This document shows positions 44,525-56,015 of a DNA stretch of 64,000 bases, one piece after another. Source of the DNA: Armillaria gallica (Eukaryota > Basidiomycota > Agaricomycetes > Agaricales > Physalacriaceae). The DNA lies in the NCBI GenBank assembly GCA_037576215.1, contig JBANDB010000004.1, positions 2,728,001 to 2,792,000 on the forward strand, in the 5' to 3' direction. Both the position numbers and the translations under genes were made by a program. How positions within the stretch are numbered: position 1 is the stretch's first letter; every line of letters begins with the position of its first letter. The notes beneath the pieces are model-generated. The model worked only from the letters and a program-made list of their open reading frames with translations. It was not told the DNA's origin and did not search any database.

Positions 44525-47500
44525 ATGGACTACGATAACTATGATGCCGTCCTTCATTATGTCTGGGGTCGTGTGAGTTCTCGCTATTACATATCCCCGT
44601 CCACCTCCCCCATTATTCTTACTTTCTCGTTAACCTTAACTTTTTTCTAGACGCAAGGAGACGCTTGGTTCAAGCCCTCAGAAGAAAATGTAGCAGCCGG
44701 TGTCTGTCTCCGTGTCGCGCCAGGCCAATTCCGCGTGTTTCCGTACGAAAACCGCTATCTGGCGCCATTCGAAGCAGCCGTCCGTGTCCTCAACCCCCTC
44801 ATCGCTGTCAAAGTCAGGAGCGCCGCTGTAAATGCCGCCCTGTCCACTGTGTACGTCCTGGAATGATTAACTGCTCTCTTGGCTCACATGTCGCATTAGG
44901 GCCGAAGATGCTGTGTGCATGTACCTCGATTCCGACACACGAATTCAAGTACTAGATACAATGAACCATCTGGTCCGCGCGGACAAGGAACAGTGCGGTG
45001 CCTTTCTGGTGTGTTGTACCTTCGCCCTTGAATCAATTGATGTCTAATATGATTCGATTATAGCGTGATGAGCGTGTCCTGGTCGTGTGGTCCGACGACC
45101 TCGACAATATTATTCCTTTGTGTTCGGATTTCGAAGAGAAATTGATGAAGCTTGTCTGGCGGTCCCGCGGAACCATCGCTTCGTCAATTACAGGAACGTC
45201 TGCCGCCCCATCGACTACTGCATCCGACGACAATCTCAATGCCGGAACCAAAGCCGCCGAAGCTGCTGCCATGGCCTCGGAGGCTGTTGCTGTTGCTGTT
45301 CTTAATGAACGAGAGAAACAGCCGGGACAAAAAACGTCGACCGGTTTCTGGAGCTGGAAATTGTCTGGCAAGTCGAAGACAGCGGACCATTCAGATCCAG
45401 AAAAGGGTTCGCGTAAGTCTGCTCGACCTATTCGACTCTTTGGGCCTGTATATGGAGGTCTTGGTGCGGGACTGTCTCTGTGTGAGTTATTTGTGCCTTT
45501 TTAATTTACTTTTGGTCGTTCCTGACACAATTGGGATTAGACTTTATTGGAAGCGGTATTTCGACCATGATTTCCGAGGCCCGGCTTGACGGAGACTACA
45601 CGAGATTTGCATTGCTCGCCGCAAGTCCGTTTCTCATTTGTGTGTCGCTGGTAATTTACTTCTTTAAAACTTCAATTCAATACCTAATTTATATTTCTCC
45701 AGTTCTTCGCCCTTCAAATCATCACGAATATCAGTTTTGCGTAAGTATTCCTGTTCTATTATTAATAACTCTCAAGTGACCTTCCCTCAGCCTTGGTCCC
45801 GTTGCGCAATACCATGAAAACTCTCGCTATTACTCTGCCGTGGTACCCGAACCTAATCCGGAACTAGACGCGAAACTCCCTCACGTCACAGTTGAAATGC
45901 CAGTCTACAAAGAAAGTCTGGAGGAGACCATGTGAGCCACTAGAACTTGCGTCTCAGATTTAGTCTTCTGATCCGGCCTGTCTTCCTTAGTGCTCCCTCG
46001 GTAATGTCCCTAAAGAAGGCCATGCAGACCTACGCTCGTCAGGGAGGCACCTCCGCTATTTTTATTCATGATGATGGTATTCAGCTTATCAACGAAGCCG
46101 AGAGGGAGAAGCGAATAGCGTTTTATGCTAACCACAACATTGGCTGGGTTGGGCGTCCCGGACACTCGAGTGAACCTGATGGTTTCAAACGAGCAGGTCG
46201 CTTCAAGAAGGCATCGAACATGAACTATGGATTGGCTCTCTCTCTTAAGCTAGAGGAGAAGCTCATCGAGCTCGAGGCTTCGGAGAAGGCGGGGACCGGC
46301 TCAGATGATGATCATGAATGTTTGGAGGACAAAGCACTCAAGCTTGCGATCGAGGACATCTACGAAGCGAACGGTAAACGGTGGAAGCCTTGGGCCTCTA
46401 ATGGCAAATCATGCAGAATGGGCGATGTCATTTTGATCGTGGACTCCGACACTATTGTTCCCGAAGTACGTCGTGACATGTTTTGCGGCGCTTGATTGGG
46501 GCGTTGACGATCTTTATTCTTTCTCCTCCAGGATTGCTTCAGAGATGCCGCACGAGAGCTGGCTGAGTGTCCCGAAGTCGCCATCATCCAGCATGAGTCA
46601 GGTGAGCGAGAGCCTTTCTCCGAAGCCGAGCTGGGTGTCTGACGGTTTCTCCTTTTCACAGATGTTATGCAGGTCGCACACCATTACTTCGAGAACGGAA
46701 TCACACATTTCACGCGCCGAGTCAACAGGTGTATTTCCATGGCCTGCGCAAACGGCGAAGTGGCCCCGTTCGTGGGACACAACGCCTTCTTGAGGTGGTC
46801 TGCGATCCAAGATGCGGCTTTCGTCGACGAAGATGATGGCGTCAAGAAGATTTGGTCGGAAAGCAACGTCTCCGAAGACTTTGACATGGCGCTTCGCCTC
46901 CAGGTACGCCCGGACCCGTTGTCTGGTTTTTTCTATTGTTAGTTCGCAAACTGAGATCATGCAGCTGAAAGGATACGTCATCCGATGGGCAACATATTCT
47001 GAGAACGGTTTCAAAGAGGGTGTCTCGCTTACTGTCGATGATGAACTCAACCGCTGGCAGAAATATTCTTATGGTGCGTGCCTTGATACACCTTCCCGAT
47101 GTCCGGACTGTTATATTCATTCACGCCTTCGCATCTTTGTTCTGACAGGCTGTAACGAACTGTTGTTTAACCCGCTGGTATCTTGGTGGCGACTTGGTCC
47201 TATCACCAAGCAGTTGCGCACATTCATCTGGTCAGCTGCACCGCCCCATTACAAGATCAGTATGATGGCGTATATGTTTTCCTACTATGGAATTGCGGCC
47301 TCGGCCATGTTGTCGGTGCTCAACTACCTCCTTCTTGGCTGGGCTCTCGACGTCGACGGATACTACATGCACAGTTTCGAAATTTGGTTGGCTTGTACTG
47401 TTGTCTTCCCAGGCGCCGGAAATATTGGGTACACGTTACTGGAGTACCGTCTCGGGAAGAGGAGCATCTTGTCCTCCTTCCTCGAGAATATTACCTGGAT

Positions 47501-48067
47501 ACCATTCTTGTAAGCCAACACCACCTCTAACTTGTTAGTTCCTGACTGATATTCTGTTTGATGTAGCTTTTTCTTCTTCGGAGGCCTCAGCATTCATCTC
47601 TCTGTGGCATTACTTGCACATCTGTTCTCTTATAATATCACGTGGGGTGCCACTGCGAAGGTTAGCCATGAATACTTTGTATGAATCAGTCGGGATTGAC
47701 GGTGACCATAGGAAGTTGAACGATCTAACTTCTTCCTTGAAGTTCCCAAGATCTGGAAGCGCTACTGGCCCGTTATCCTTCTGTCGCTCATTGGTATTGG
47801 TGCGATGATCGTTCTGTCTCTATCATTTATTCCGGAAGGCTGGCGTATTCCGGGGACTTCTTGGGCTGTAATCTTCCCTCTTGCGTGAGTGCTCCGGTCG
47901 GACATTTATCGTCGTGTTCTGTTGCTCATATTATCTTTTCTAGCATTGTGATCTCAGGGCATCTTCTATTCCCTGTGAGTACTTCGTTGAACAGGATGTC
48001 GTGCATCGTACTAATCTAGGCCCTTCAGGTCGTTCTCAACCCGTGGCTTATGATTTTTTCATACTAA
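44525..48067 (+). CDS. Family 2 glycosyltransferase, large multi-span membrane protein
   Basis: A processive-type inverting glycosyltransferase (chitin/hyaluronan/cellulose synthase superfamily), predicted at the plasma membrane. Many exons run from ATG 44525 (MDYDNYDAVLHYVWGR) to TAA 48065-48067. The N-terminal third has a fungal-specific region and two membrane spans. The catalytic core has VEMPVYKESLEETI (substrate-binding start), IFIHDDG, VILIVDSDTIVPEDC (DxD-type metal site), SEDFDMALRLQ (catalytic ED), and DDELNRWQKYSYGCNELLF, which fills the Q/R-x-x-R-W acceptor site as RWQKYS. C-terminal membrane spans follow (MAYMFSYYGIAASAMLSVL, WIPFLFFFFGGLSIH, WPVILLSLIGIGAMIVLSL). It matches the fungal GT2 proteins linked to hyphal growth rather than classical chitin synthases, which carry QRRRW. 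The polymer made is not known. Confidence 0.9.
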
Positions 48068-49938
48068 GCTACTCCCACAAATGGCTGGATGGCAACGATA
48101 TCCCGCAACTTATATTACTGTTGGTTAGACGATTTTGGACTCCCTGTGTCGATAGACTTATTATCAGCTTTATCTATAATCACAACTGTACAGTACTACA
48201 TACAGTAGGCTCCGGTATCTTCTTGTTTGTGCGCTCATTATAGCTTGCCTTCTTTTCTTTCACTCTCTTTGCGCACATACCCTATCCTACAGTTTTATTT
48301 GGATATCCAGAAGCATAACGTGGACACTGATACACACAGAATGAATTTTAGATGTTTTGTGTTTTCACCATCAATATATTTTATGGATGCGATGGTCATA
48401 TTTTGTGAAAAACCTTTGAGATGAGTGAGTCGACGCGAATTCATTCAGGTATTTGATTATCACGCCACCCAAAGCACAGTTTGGCTTCACGAAGGCGAAG
48501 CAGCACTGATAGGCGCTTGGCAGATCAAATATTCGATGACGCATAACTAGCGTCCTCTGCAGATTCGCCACGACGCCGCCGCAAGAGACGTATCGGTGAT
48601 GCGTCGCTTCGTAGTTTCGCTTCTGAGTACCTTTCTTCTCACCGTCCTCCTTCGCTCCCACTTTCAACCGCCTCCGCCGCACAATAGCTCGGTTTCGAGT
48701 TCCGAAGCGACGTTCGGGCTCATCAAAGTCGGGATACTTGGTAAATCCGTTTATAACTCTAACGCAGATCTGTCAGGAAGGGGATAACCACTTTGAGGCC
48801 CTCGTGCCGGTAGAGTAACCGGCGTTGATCCTTTCTTGTTTCACCATTGTTTCGCAAGATGAACTGCTTCTCCACAATGGAAGACACCCCCTATCCCTCG
48901 GGTTCAAGATCTGAAGCGACGTCGCGTAAAGGAACGAAGTAGGTATGACAGGCTGAATTTCTGCGGAGGTCGGACCCTCCTAGTAGCATCTTTGCCACGC
49001 ATCTGCCCACTACATCACAGCGTACTGGAGTTAGAAACCTCTCAAATGACTGTTTCATGAATCATCTGCCATCCGTTGTGTCGCTCCGACCATTGTGGCG
49101 CGCCTTGTCGAGGCGTTTGTGACCAGAAGTAGGATCCAGTGTTAGTTCGCAAAACGTAATATCATTTGACGGTCTCGTGTTCACTGAGAGACTCAACGAA
49201 TGTTTCACGCCATCAAAGAGTCTTCGCCGACTGCATAAGGTCAGATAACTTGCCAACTGCACATAGACATAGAAGAGGGCACAAAACTTGTACCTTTCTC
49301 TTCGATACATCTATCTCCTTGTCACTGTACAGGGCTTATCTGATCTGTGTAAATATAACCACTTGGTTCTTGTTCCTGCAAGACGCCTCGTTGAAATGAA
49401 CGCTTCTCTCACCGTCGATGGGTAGCGGAGGCTCGTGCATACCGCAAGTTCAGTATGACGGCATGACGGACCGGAGATGAACTGCTGCCTGGGAGATCCT
49501 CCCATCGTCACGCAGAACGAAGGTGGAGCCCATCCAGTACGGGTTTATACAACATCCCGATACTGTATCTCCAACTTTAAAGCTTAAGTTTAAACACCCA
49601 AGGACGCACATTCGTCGTCGTGGGCGGGGATCGTCGGCACCACCGCCAATAGAACGTCCCATTGACATTTCTCTGATAATCGAACTTTTCCAGCCACCGC
49701 CGACACCGTTTACGTTGAACGAGTGACCGCTTTTCTGGCGTTCCCATTTCACAGCGCCTCAGTGCGCATCTTTGAGGGACTGCGAGATGCTCGCTTGAGT
49801 TTCCATCAGTCGTCCGAGACCCGCGACAAGGAAAAGAAGGACATGTAACTATTGGATAGACGTACAAATTATGCTCATATCGTGTTGGTCGGTTATGAGT
49901 TTTCATTTGTCACAATACATCTCGCCACGACGTTTGCT
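48068..49938. other. Intergenic region downstream of GT2
   Basis: A possible small secreted protein at 48599-48787 is listed separately. Frames at 49450-49906 on the minus strand and 49166-49399 on the plus strand lack motifs. Nothing else was recognised. Confidence 0.3.
48599..48787 (+). CDS. Possible small secreted protein (62 aa)
   Basis: ATG 48599 opens a frame starting MRRFVVSLLSTFLLTVLLRS, a good signal-peptide shape, followed by a Pro/Ser-rich stretch and no cysteine. It is short and unsupported by motifs or splice sites. The upstream codon in the same frame is GTG, so ATG 48599 is the only reasonable start. It may be chance. Confidence 0.2.
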   Translation: MRRFVVSLLSTFLLTVLLRSHFQPPPPHNSSVSSSEATFGLIKVGILGKSVYNSNADLSGRG

Positions 49939-51275
49939 TCAGTAGACGATACCCCAATCGTCTTCTTCATCAGATTCGCTAGGAAAGCGATCAAAAGAAG
50001 TTAAAGCCACAGAATTCATGTTTACCTGTCGCCGAAATCTTTGGTGAAAGAAAGAGCCCCCTTCTGGACGAGGCGAGGCATGGAGTCTCTGATGACATTC
50101 TCCGTCACGTCCAATATTCTTGATATCTCTCCAAGGGGGGAATCCTCACCCCCCATTAAACGGATCATTAATCTCCGGAGTGGATAACTTTCATCTCCCA
50201 GAACTGAATCGAGGCTTGCCCAAGCCTCTTTACCTGCGGTGGAAGAACACTGGGTGCTCTTGTCATCGAGATATAGCTGTATTCTTAGAGACTCCAGACG
50301 AGCCGGGACATTACGCGATGGCCTGAGCGCGTTCGTCCACCACCCGAGGATAGGAAGCGGATTGACTTCCAATATATCTGGGAAATCTCCTAGGTCCACG
50401 GATAGTGCACGCAGGTGAGACAAAGGAAGATCGAAAGGGGGAGGGGTGCGGCCATCGATGCATGCTTGCATGAACAAGGCTGAGACGCTGATGAGCGTAT
50501 CGCGATCACGGTTGAGATCTATGATTCTTTTCAACAGCGAAAGGTTCTCTACGCTCAAATGGTCATAAGGATCGCCGTCGAATTGCATGTGCATGGTGAG
50601 ATGCTCAAGCCCGTCGATACACACGGGTGGAGTGGAGTAGGTAAGGATCGTGTCCAGTAGATGTCGGGAACCCGGTGTACATGTAATCATGAGATGTCGA
50701 AGGGAAGGAATGGTAGAGGGATCATCGTCCCCACGAAGGGGGGCGTCAGGCTGGTCGCCTGTAAGAATAAGATTGCCAGATATCGACAACGTATGGAGAT
50801 GATGACAACCGCGAAGGAACGAACATAACTCCTGGATATCGTCGACCGTTAAATCCTCAAGTGCTAGGGTCTTCAGTCTGTATGAGCAAAGTCTGACTAT
50901 AACTCCCATGGAAAGATCACGGAATGACATGTTCTCCAACGACAGAGATTCGAGGTTAACTAGGGTTTTAATGATGGGCATGAAATGCTCATCCGCCGTG
51001 ACACTCCAGCTTGAAAATTTCTGTAAGTACAGGCGCTTTACGCAATAGGATATTTCTGGAGATTCCGTGCAAATAGCATGGAATCCTCGGATATCATCCG
51101 CGTTGTCGAAGGCAATGCCAGAGAATATTCGCCTGCGCGACGGGGAAAGGAAGGAGCGGCAGGCAAGAGAACAAGCAAGCAAAGAGCTGATGTCTTCTTC
51201 GAGTTCGTCGATGATCATGTCCGTCAGCTCTTGGGGTAGAGGAAACCCTGGTACTGATAAGGCCGATAAAGTCAT
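49939..51275 (-). CDS. F-box/LRR-type protein
   Basis: Predicted substrate adaptor of an SCF ubiquitin ligase, from a family strongly expanded in agaricomycetes. The start chosen is ATG 51273-51275 (MTLSALSVPGFPLPQELTDM). An upstream in-frame ATG at 51308 adds 11 residues but overlaps a likely 5' leader. The F-box is PLPQELTDMIIDELEED...LACSLACRSFLSPSRRRIF near residues 10-50. The remainder has irregular leucine-rich stretches (LVNLESLSLENMSF, CHHLHTLSISG, LEHLTMHM). A long exon ends FTKDFGD. A short intron (about 49965-50028) then joins SESDEEDDWGIVY and TGA 49939-49941, an acidic tail typical of these proteins. The target is unknown. It diverges from the kinase-like gene to its right. Confidence 0.8.
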
Positions 51276-51543
51276 CGAAATTCTATCTATACGTAAGTGA
51301 TTTCGCATAATGATTCACTGGAGTCAATACAGTTACTTACCAACGTTCCAGCAGCACTTTTATACAAGTTGGACACTTCGAGTACTGGCAAAATCTTCTC
51401 AGTTCGACGTTTTGACAAATGAAGTTCAAAAAGATTACCAAAATGCGTCATGGTAACATGAAATCACGTGAAGTGACGTCGCCCAAAATTCTTGCTTTTC
51501 CATTACCGACCACGTTCGCGACCACAGCGCTGATCTTACTTTA
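51276..51543. promoter_or_regulatory. Divergent promoter between F-box and kinase-like genes
   Basis: About 270 bp separate the F-box start at 51275 from the 126-bp duplication that contains the kinase-like start codons. CACGTG-like CACGTGAAGTGACGTC at about 51467-51482 combines an E-box and a CRE-like TGACGTC half, a plausible bHLH/bZIP site. Confidence 0.35.
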
Positions 51544-51795
51544 CCTGGAAATGGAAACAATCGAGCAGATATTGCTGCTGTGCGCGTCTCTTTCCTTCCA
51601 CCACCATGAGTGGCGACCGCAAGCGCTTCATTTCGCATGAATGGCCTCGCGATCCCCATGAACACTTTGCCTGGAAATCGAAACAATTGAGCAGATATTG
51701 CTGCTGTGCGCGTCTCTTTCTTCCCGCCACCATGATTGGCGACTGCAAGCGCTTCATTTCGCATGAATGGCCTCGCGATCCCCATGGACAAGTTC
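51544..51795 (+). repeat. 126-bp tandem duplication carrying the start codon
   Basis: Two adjacent copies (51544-51669 and 51670-51795) begin CCTGGAAAT.GAAACAAT and end CCTCGCGATCCCCATG. Each contains an ATG in the same context (51606 and 51732). The period equals 42 codons, so the open frame passes through both copies and the protein could start at either ATG. Confidence 0.9.
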
Positions 51796-54700
51796 TTCCA
51801 GAACCGCCACCAAAAGGCGTTCGTACGCCCAACAATATCCCTTGGGGACATACAATGGATGATTTCTACTGGTACGTAAACCGATTTTACTCCATGGATT
51901 TTACTCAATGAATTGCAGGATTCGTCGTCTGCCCGACTCGGATGTAAAGCCAATTTGGACTCGAAGCATGTTGGATGAATTCGGCGAGAACGTTGGTGAC
52001 GAACCTATGGTAACACGAGTTGAACCGCGCCGCTTGAGACCATGGCCGCTGCTCAAGGTCCCGAACAATGACTCTCTATTTGGGTTGGTAGATGAGATGT
52101 GTAATGGAGATCATTCTCTCAAGCCGCGACTTTTCGATGGTACGTCAACATTGCCGTTCTTAATTGTCCTTAGTGATACGTTTCTAGCGATCAAGGACGC
52201 TCATCCGTTTGCAGGTTTTGAGTCCTCGGAGAAAAGGGTAGAATTACCCGTAGAGTCGACACTGGCAAACGGTGATGTAGCTGCCTCAAATGGAGAATCC
52301 GTCGTCGAAGGAGCTGTAAAGTTGCGTGATAAGCATCCTCTACTAACGGGTAAGAAGAATCTATTATCACATTGACAAAAATTTGACGACCAAAGCAGAA
52401 ACCGATGCCAAGGACGATCATACGGGCGTGCGCAAAAGTGAGAAATCTATTCCTGTCAGTCTTCATGTCTAACTTTGGTGATAATTTTAGTTCAGACTGA
52501 TGGTATAGCGAGTGATGCTATGTCAGTCGACAATATTAACGTAGAAAGTAAGGCTAGTGACGTACAGAGTTTGCCAACCGGTAGCAAAGGTGTATTGTCA
52601 CCGCCACCTCTTCTTACAGGAGTTACAAAGACGGAGAACGACGCTTTCAAAGGTGACCAGAGCGTGTTTCTGCCATCCTTACTAAGGTTGATCTGACGGG
52701 TGAAACAGCTCTATCAGTCAAGGCATGCAATGTCGAGGGAAAGAGCGGAGGTAGCCATCATCTATCAGCAGGTTATACAAAGAACGATGCCAAAGGCGAT
52801 GGAATAGATACACCCAAAGGTGACGGGTTTGTTTCTGCCATTTATCTATCTAACTTTAGCGATAGTCTTTGGCCTGACTGATGATGATATGACGGGTGGT
52901 TCGGGCGAAGGACCTAACACAGAAGGAAAGACCGGAGACGGACAACTTTGTACAGGTTTGCTTCACAACCGCCTGTTCTTACCGAGACCTGACAATAATA
53001 GCAGAGGAGGGCATCCCCGAAGGTGCACAGACTTTTTCTGTATTTTCCGGGTCTAACTTCGATGATAGCAAGTGCCGAAACTGCCACGTCATTCAAAGAA
53101 TCCAAAATACAAGGAAACATCGCAGACAACTCTACAGTGCCTATGGATGGTAAGTACGGCCGTCTATTCCGACACCAATCTGATAACGAAAACAGGGAAC
53201 GATGCTAGGAGCGATAGCGCAGGCGCGCGCAAAGGTGACCAGAGTTTGTTTCCGCCATTCTGCATGTCTAATGTGGACAGTAGTTCCAGTCGTCATAGAA
53301 GGAAAGGCCGGAGACCGACATAATCTGCCAACGGGTCTGTTTCCATGTCTATGTCTCCTGATATAAATCTGAAAATGACACAGATAACGGTGCAACGGAC
53401 AGTGAACCCAATAGAGGTGACCAGACTGTTTCTGTCAGGTACAATATCTCACGTCGATGATAGTTTTCGTCGAGAGCAATAATACTCCGATGGGTGACAC
53501 AACTACGTCAGTTGTACAAGGGAGGGCTGGGAACATCCACGATCTGGCAATGGGTAGTAAGGACCTTCTTTACAACTGTCTCACCTGACCGGGTCTGACG
53601 ATAAAAGCAGAAAACGGCACCAAGATCGATAAAATAGACACTCCCACAGGTGACGAGAGTTTCTTTCCGTCTTTTCATTGCTAATTTCGATAATAGTTGG
53701 CGTCGAGACTGACGATGATCTAACACCAGCGGAACGACGGGCAATGGAGGTCAGTAGCATGACATTGTTCCGATAGCATCTAAAGATCAAAAACGTAGCC
53801 CTGTTTAACTACGAACCACGAGACTATTCAGAAACTTGAGGAACGTATCCCCGAAGAATATTTTCCTGATATACTCCTCGTCAACGACCCTTCCAGTGCC
53901 ACCATAAGCGGTTTTTCACTGCCTGACCGTCGGCCATGTTCGCTGATTGTACGCTATAAACGCGTGTGGCCAAAACTGGAGCGCGATGGCAAGCCGGCCA
54001 CGCTCTTTAACAATGACCTTGATTGTCAATCAGCGTTCCACTGGACACCGACCAAGGAGGAGAGGTACGCTGCCAGTGCCTCTCGGCGAATTGCTACGCT
54101 CAACCTTTCGGGTGCACCACGCCTCGGCAAGGGCAGTCATTCCGTCGTCCTCAAGGCTGCCCTACGCCTCCCGACGCCTCTAACAACGCAAACAGGTGAC
54201 CCGTGCGTTTCTGTAGCTGCAAAATTAGCGTTAATCAATAGTGCTGACCGGGAGTTGCTTGAGAATGAGGGGCGGATATACGATGCGTTCCCCGAGCATC
54301 TTCAGGAGAGCTACTGCGGCTACAACTTAGTAGACCCGATGGACCACCCTGTTCCCGTGGGCGCTTGCGTGCCCAAGTTCTTTGGGTATTATGTACCGGT
54401 GCAGGAGGCAAGAGAAGCAACGCGGAGGCGGAAGGCGCTGAAGAGGATCAAGGAACAGGTGGATGGAAGACGGGCACGAGAGGCGAAGCGAGAAGCCAAG
54501 AAGAGGGGTGTAGACGGGGCGGTAGAAACTGGAGAAGCTGCCGATGCAAGCGTGAAATTAGCGGAAGAAGAAGAGAACAATGACAGTAGTGATGATGACT
54601 TCTGCTACTACGACTACGACTATTCACCGCCACCACGGGTCAAAGAAGTTCGTTCCCCCATTCTCTTGCTCGAAGAGTGCGGTACGCCTATCGAACCGGA

Positions 54701-55163
54701 ACAGTTCTCAGAAGATGAGAGGTATTCTAGCTTCATTATGCTTATTGCTTCTACTCCATGCTGATGGCGCATCTTCAGATCTGAATGCTTCTCACTAGTG
54801 CTCCGCCTCCACCATGCAGACTTTGTGCAAAACTCGCTCTACACACGCAACATCTTGCGACAGCCTGTTCCTCTCACTGTGCGACCGTCGGAGCGGTCGC
54901 TGAAGACTCCGAGTTTCAGGATTATTGATTTTGGGAGGGGAGCGTTCGGACCGTGGTATATAGAGAGAAAACTTGGGGTACAGGGAGGAAGACCAGGTCC
55001 GCCAACAGTTCCGACGAGAGAAGAAATGATCAAGCTTAAAGAGGCGAAAACGGATAGGAAACTTGAAGCCAAAAAGGCGATGGCGGTTGGTTGGCATGAT
55101 GAAAATATGAGATACGAAACGCGGAAGGCCATGGAAACAATGGTCGTGGATTATAGGTTGTAA
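51606..55163 (+). CDS. Atypical fungal kinase-like protein with repeat-expanded linker
   Basis: The N-terminus (KRFISHEWPRDPHGQ, TPNNIPWGHTMDDFYW, then VGDEPMVTRVEPRRLRPWPLL) matches a basidiomycete kinase-like family. The C-terminal part from about 54110 has PRLGKGSHSVVLKA (nucleotide loop), VAAKLAL (lysine), YDAFPEHLQESYCGYNLV, a charged insert with KRIKEQVDGRRAREAKREAKKR, PILLLEECGTPIEPEQF, then SECFSLVLRLHHADFVQNSL. RNILRQPVPL and SFRIIDFGRGAFGP follow. The catalytic loop is altered (HHADFVQNS) but IIDFGRG is kept. TAA-type end at 55161-55163. Between 52.4 and 53.8 kb lie acidic mini-exons and introns that repeat in tandem. The start is either ATG 51606 or 51732. Enzymatic activity is doubtful; no substrate is known. 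Confidence 0.7.
52370..53700 (+). repeat. Degenerate tandem array of intron-exon cassettes
   Basis: At least five likely introns begin with near-identical 5' ends: GGTGACCAGAG at 52649, GGTGACGGGTTTG at 52818, GGTGACCAGAGTTTG at 53234, GGTGACCAGACTG at 53415 and GGTGACGAGAGTTTC at 53649. All contain TTTCTGCCAT/TTCCG-like pyrimidine tracts and end with GATAG- or ACAG-type acceptors after TCTAACTTT-like stretches. Short acidic exons between them share ACGATGCCAA and GAAAGACCGG-like blocks. The unit is roughly 170-250 bp and has been amplified as intron plus exon. Confidence 0.6.
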
Positions 55164-56015
55164 AGTGTTTTGTACATTAATGTACTACTGTATCATAAGT
55201 CACTGAATTGAAACAAGCACAGGTTCCTTAGAGTCCATGACGCTTTTAGTCAGATACACGGATGATACATCGCTTCGTGAGATGATGTGGCACTTTTCGA
55301 AGCCGGAGAACAGTGAAAAGGAGATGGTGATACGTCGGGAAGACTATGTTTCATGAATCTTCAAAGTTCTATGCCCTGCGTCGACCATTTCCAACCCTCG
55401 TCGCAAAGGACCCCATTTCACGGAAACTCGTAACATTCGCATCTTGCAATAAGGCTCCCAGAGGAATCGAATCCCCGCAAATCGACCACGAGAGCGCGAA
55501 AGAAGAAAGAAAGAAATGAGAGAAGATCGAGTCCAAGTCCAAGCAATGCGAGACAACCACGAAAGTCCCAAGAAAACCATAGTCCCAAGAAAACCCAAGT
55601 CCATGAAACCGAAAAACCCAAGAATCCCAAAGAAAGAAGCGAAAAAAAGTGAAAATAAATACAAAGTCCCGAGACACCGAAAGGGAAAAAATGGAGCAGC
55701 AAGACCAGGGGAAAAATCCAAAATGCAGGGCAGAAGGAAAAAGGTAGATGAAACTGTGTCCGATATCCTATAGAGAGAGATGCAGCAAAGGTATAGTACA
55801 CGAAAGGAAGAAATGAAGAGACGAGTCCATGCAATGTCCAAACGACGAGGAAACAAGAACAAGATTGAAATAAAAATGAAACCCAAGGAGAGAGAGATTG
55901 AAAATGTCTGTAAGAATCAAGGCAATCAAGTCCGAGAGAGAGATGAAGCAGTTAATACCGAAGAAGAAGAAATGAAAGAAAAACAGCGTCAAAACACCGC
56001 AAGCAAGCAAGCAAA
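55164..56015 (+). repeat. Purine-rich, strand-asymmetric tract
   Basis: From about 55496 to 55995 the plus strand is dominated by A and G, with degenerate AAAGAAG, AAGTCC and GAGAGA units. It gives long charged frames on the plus strand (rich in K, R, E) and phenylalanine/leucine-rich frames on the minus strand. Both are best seen as low-complexity shadows. No gene is supported in this interval. Confidence 0.5.

Noticed and set aside
51435..51953. Minus-strand frame of 172 residues with an internal repeat
   Set aside because: It is a shadow of the 126-bp in-frame tandem duplication on the plus strand.
55344..55886. Minus-strand frame of 180 residues rich in Phe and Leu, resembling membrane spans
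   Set aside because: It is the complement of the purine-rich tract; the composition alone explains the apparent hydrophobicity.
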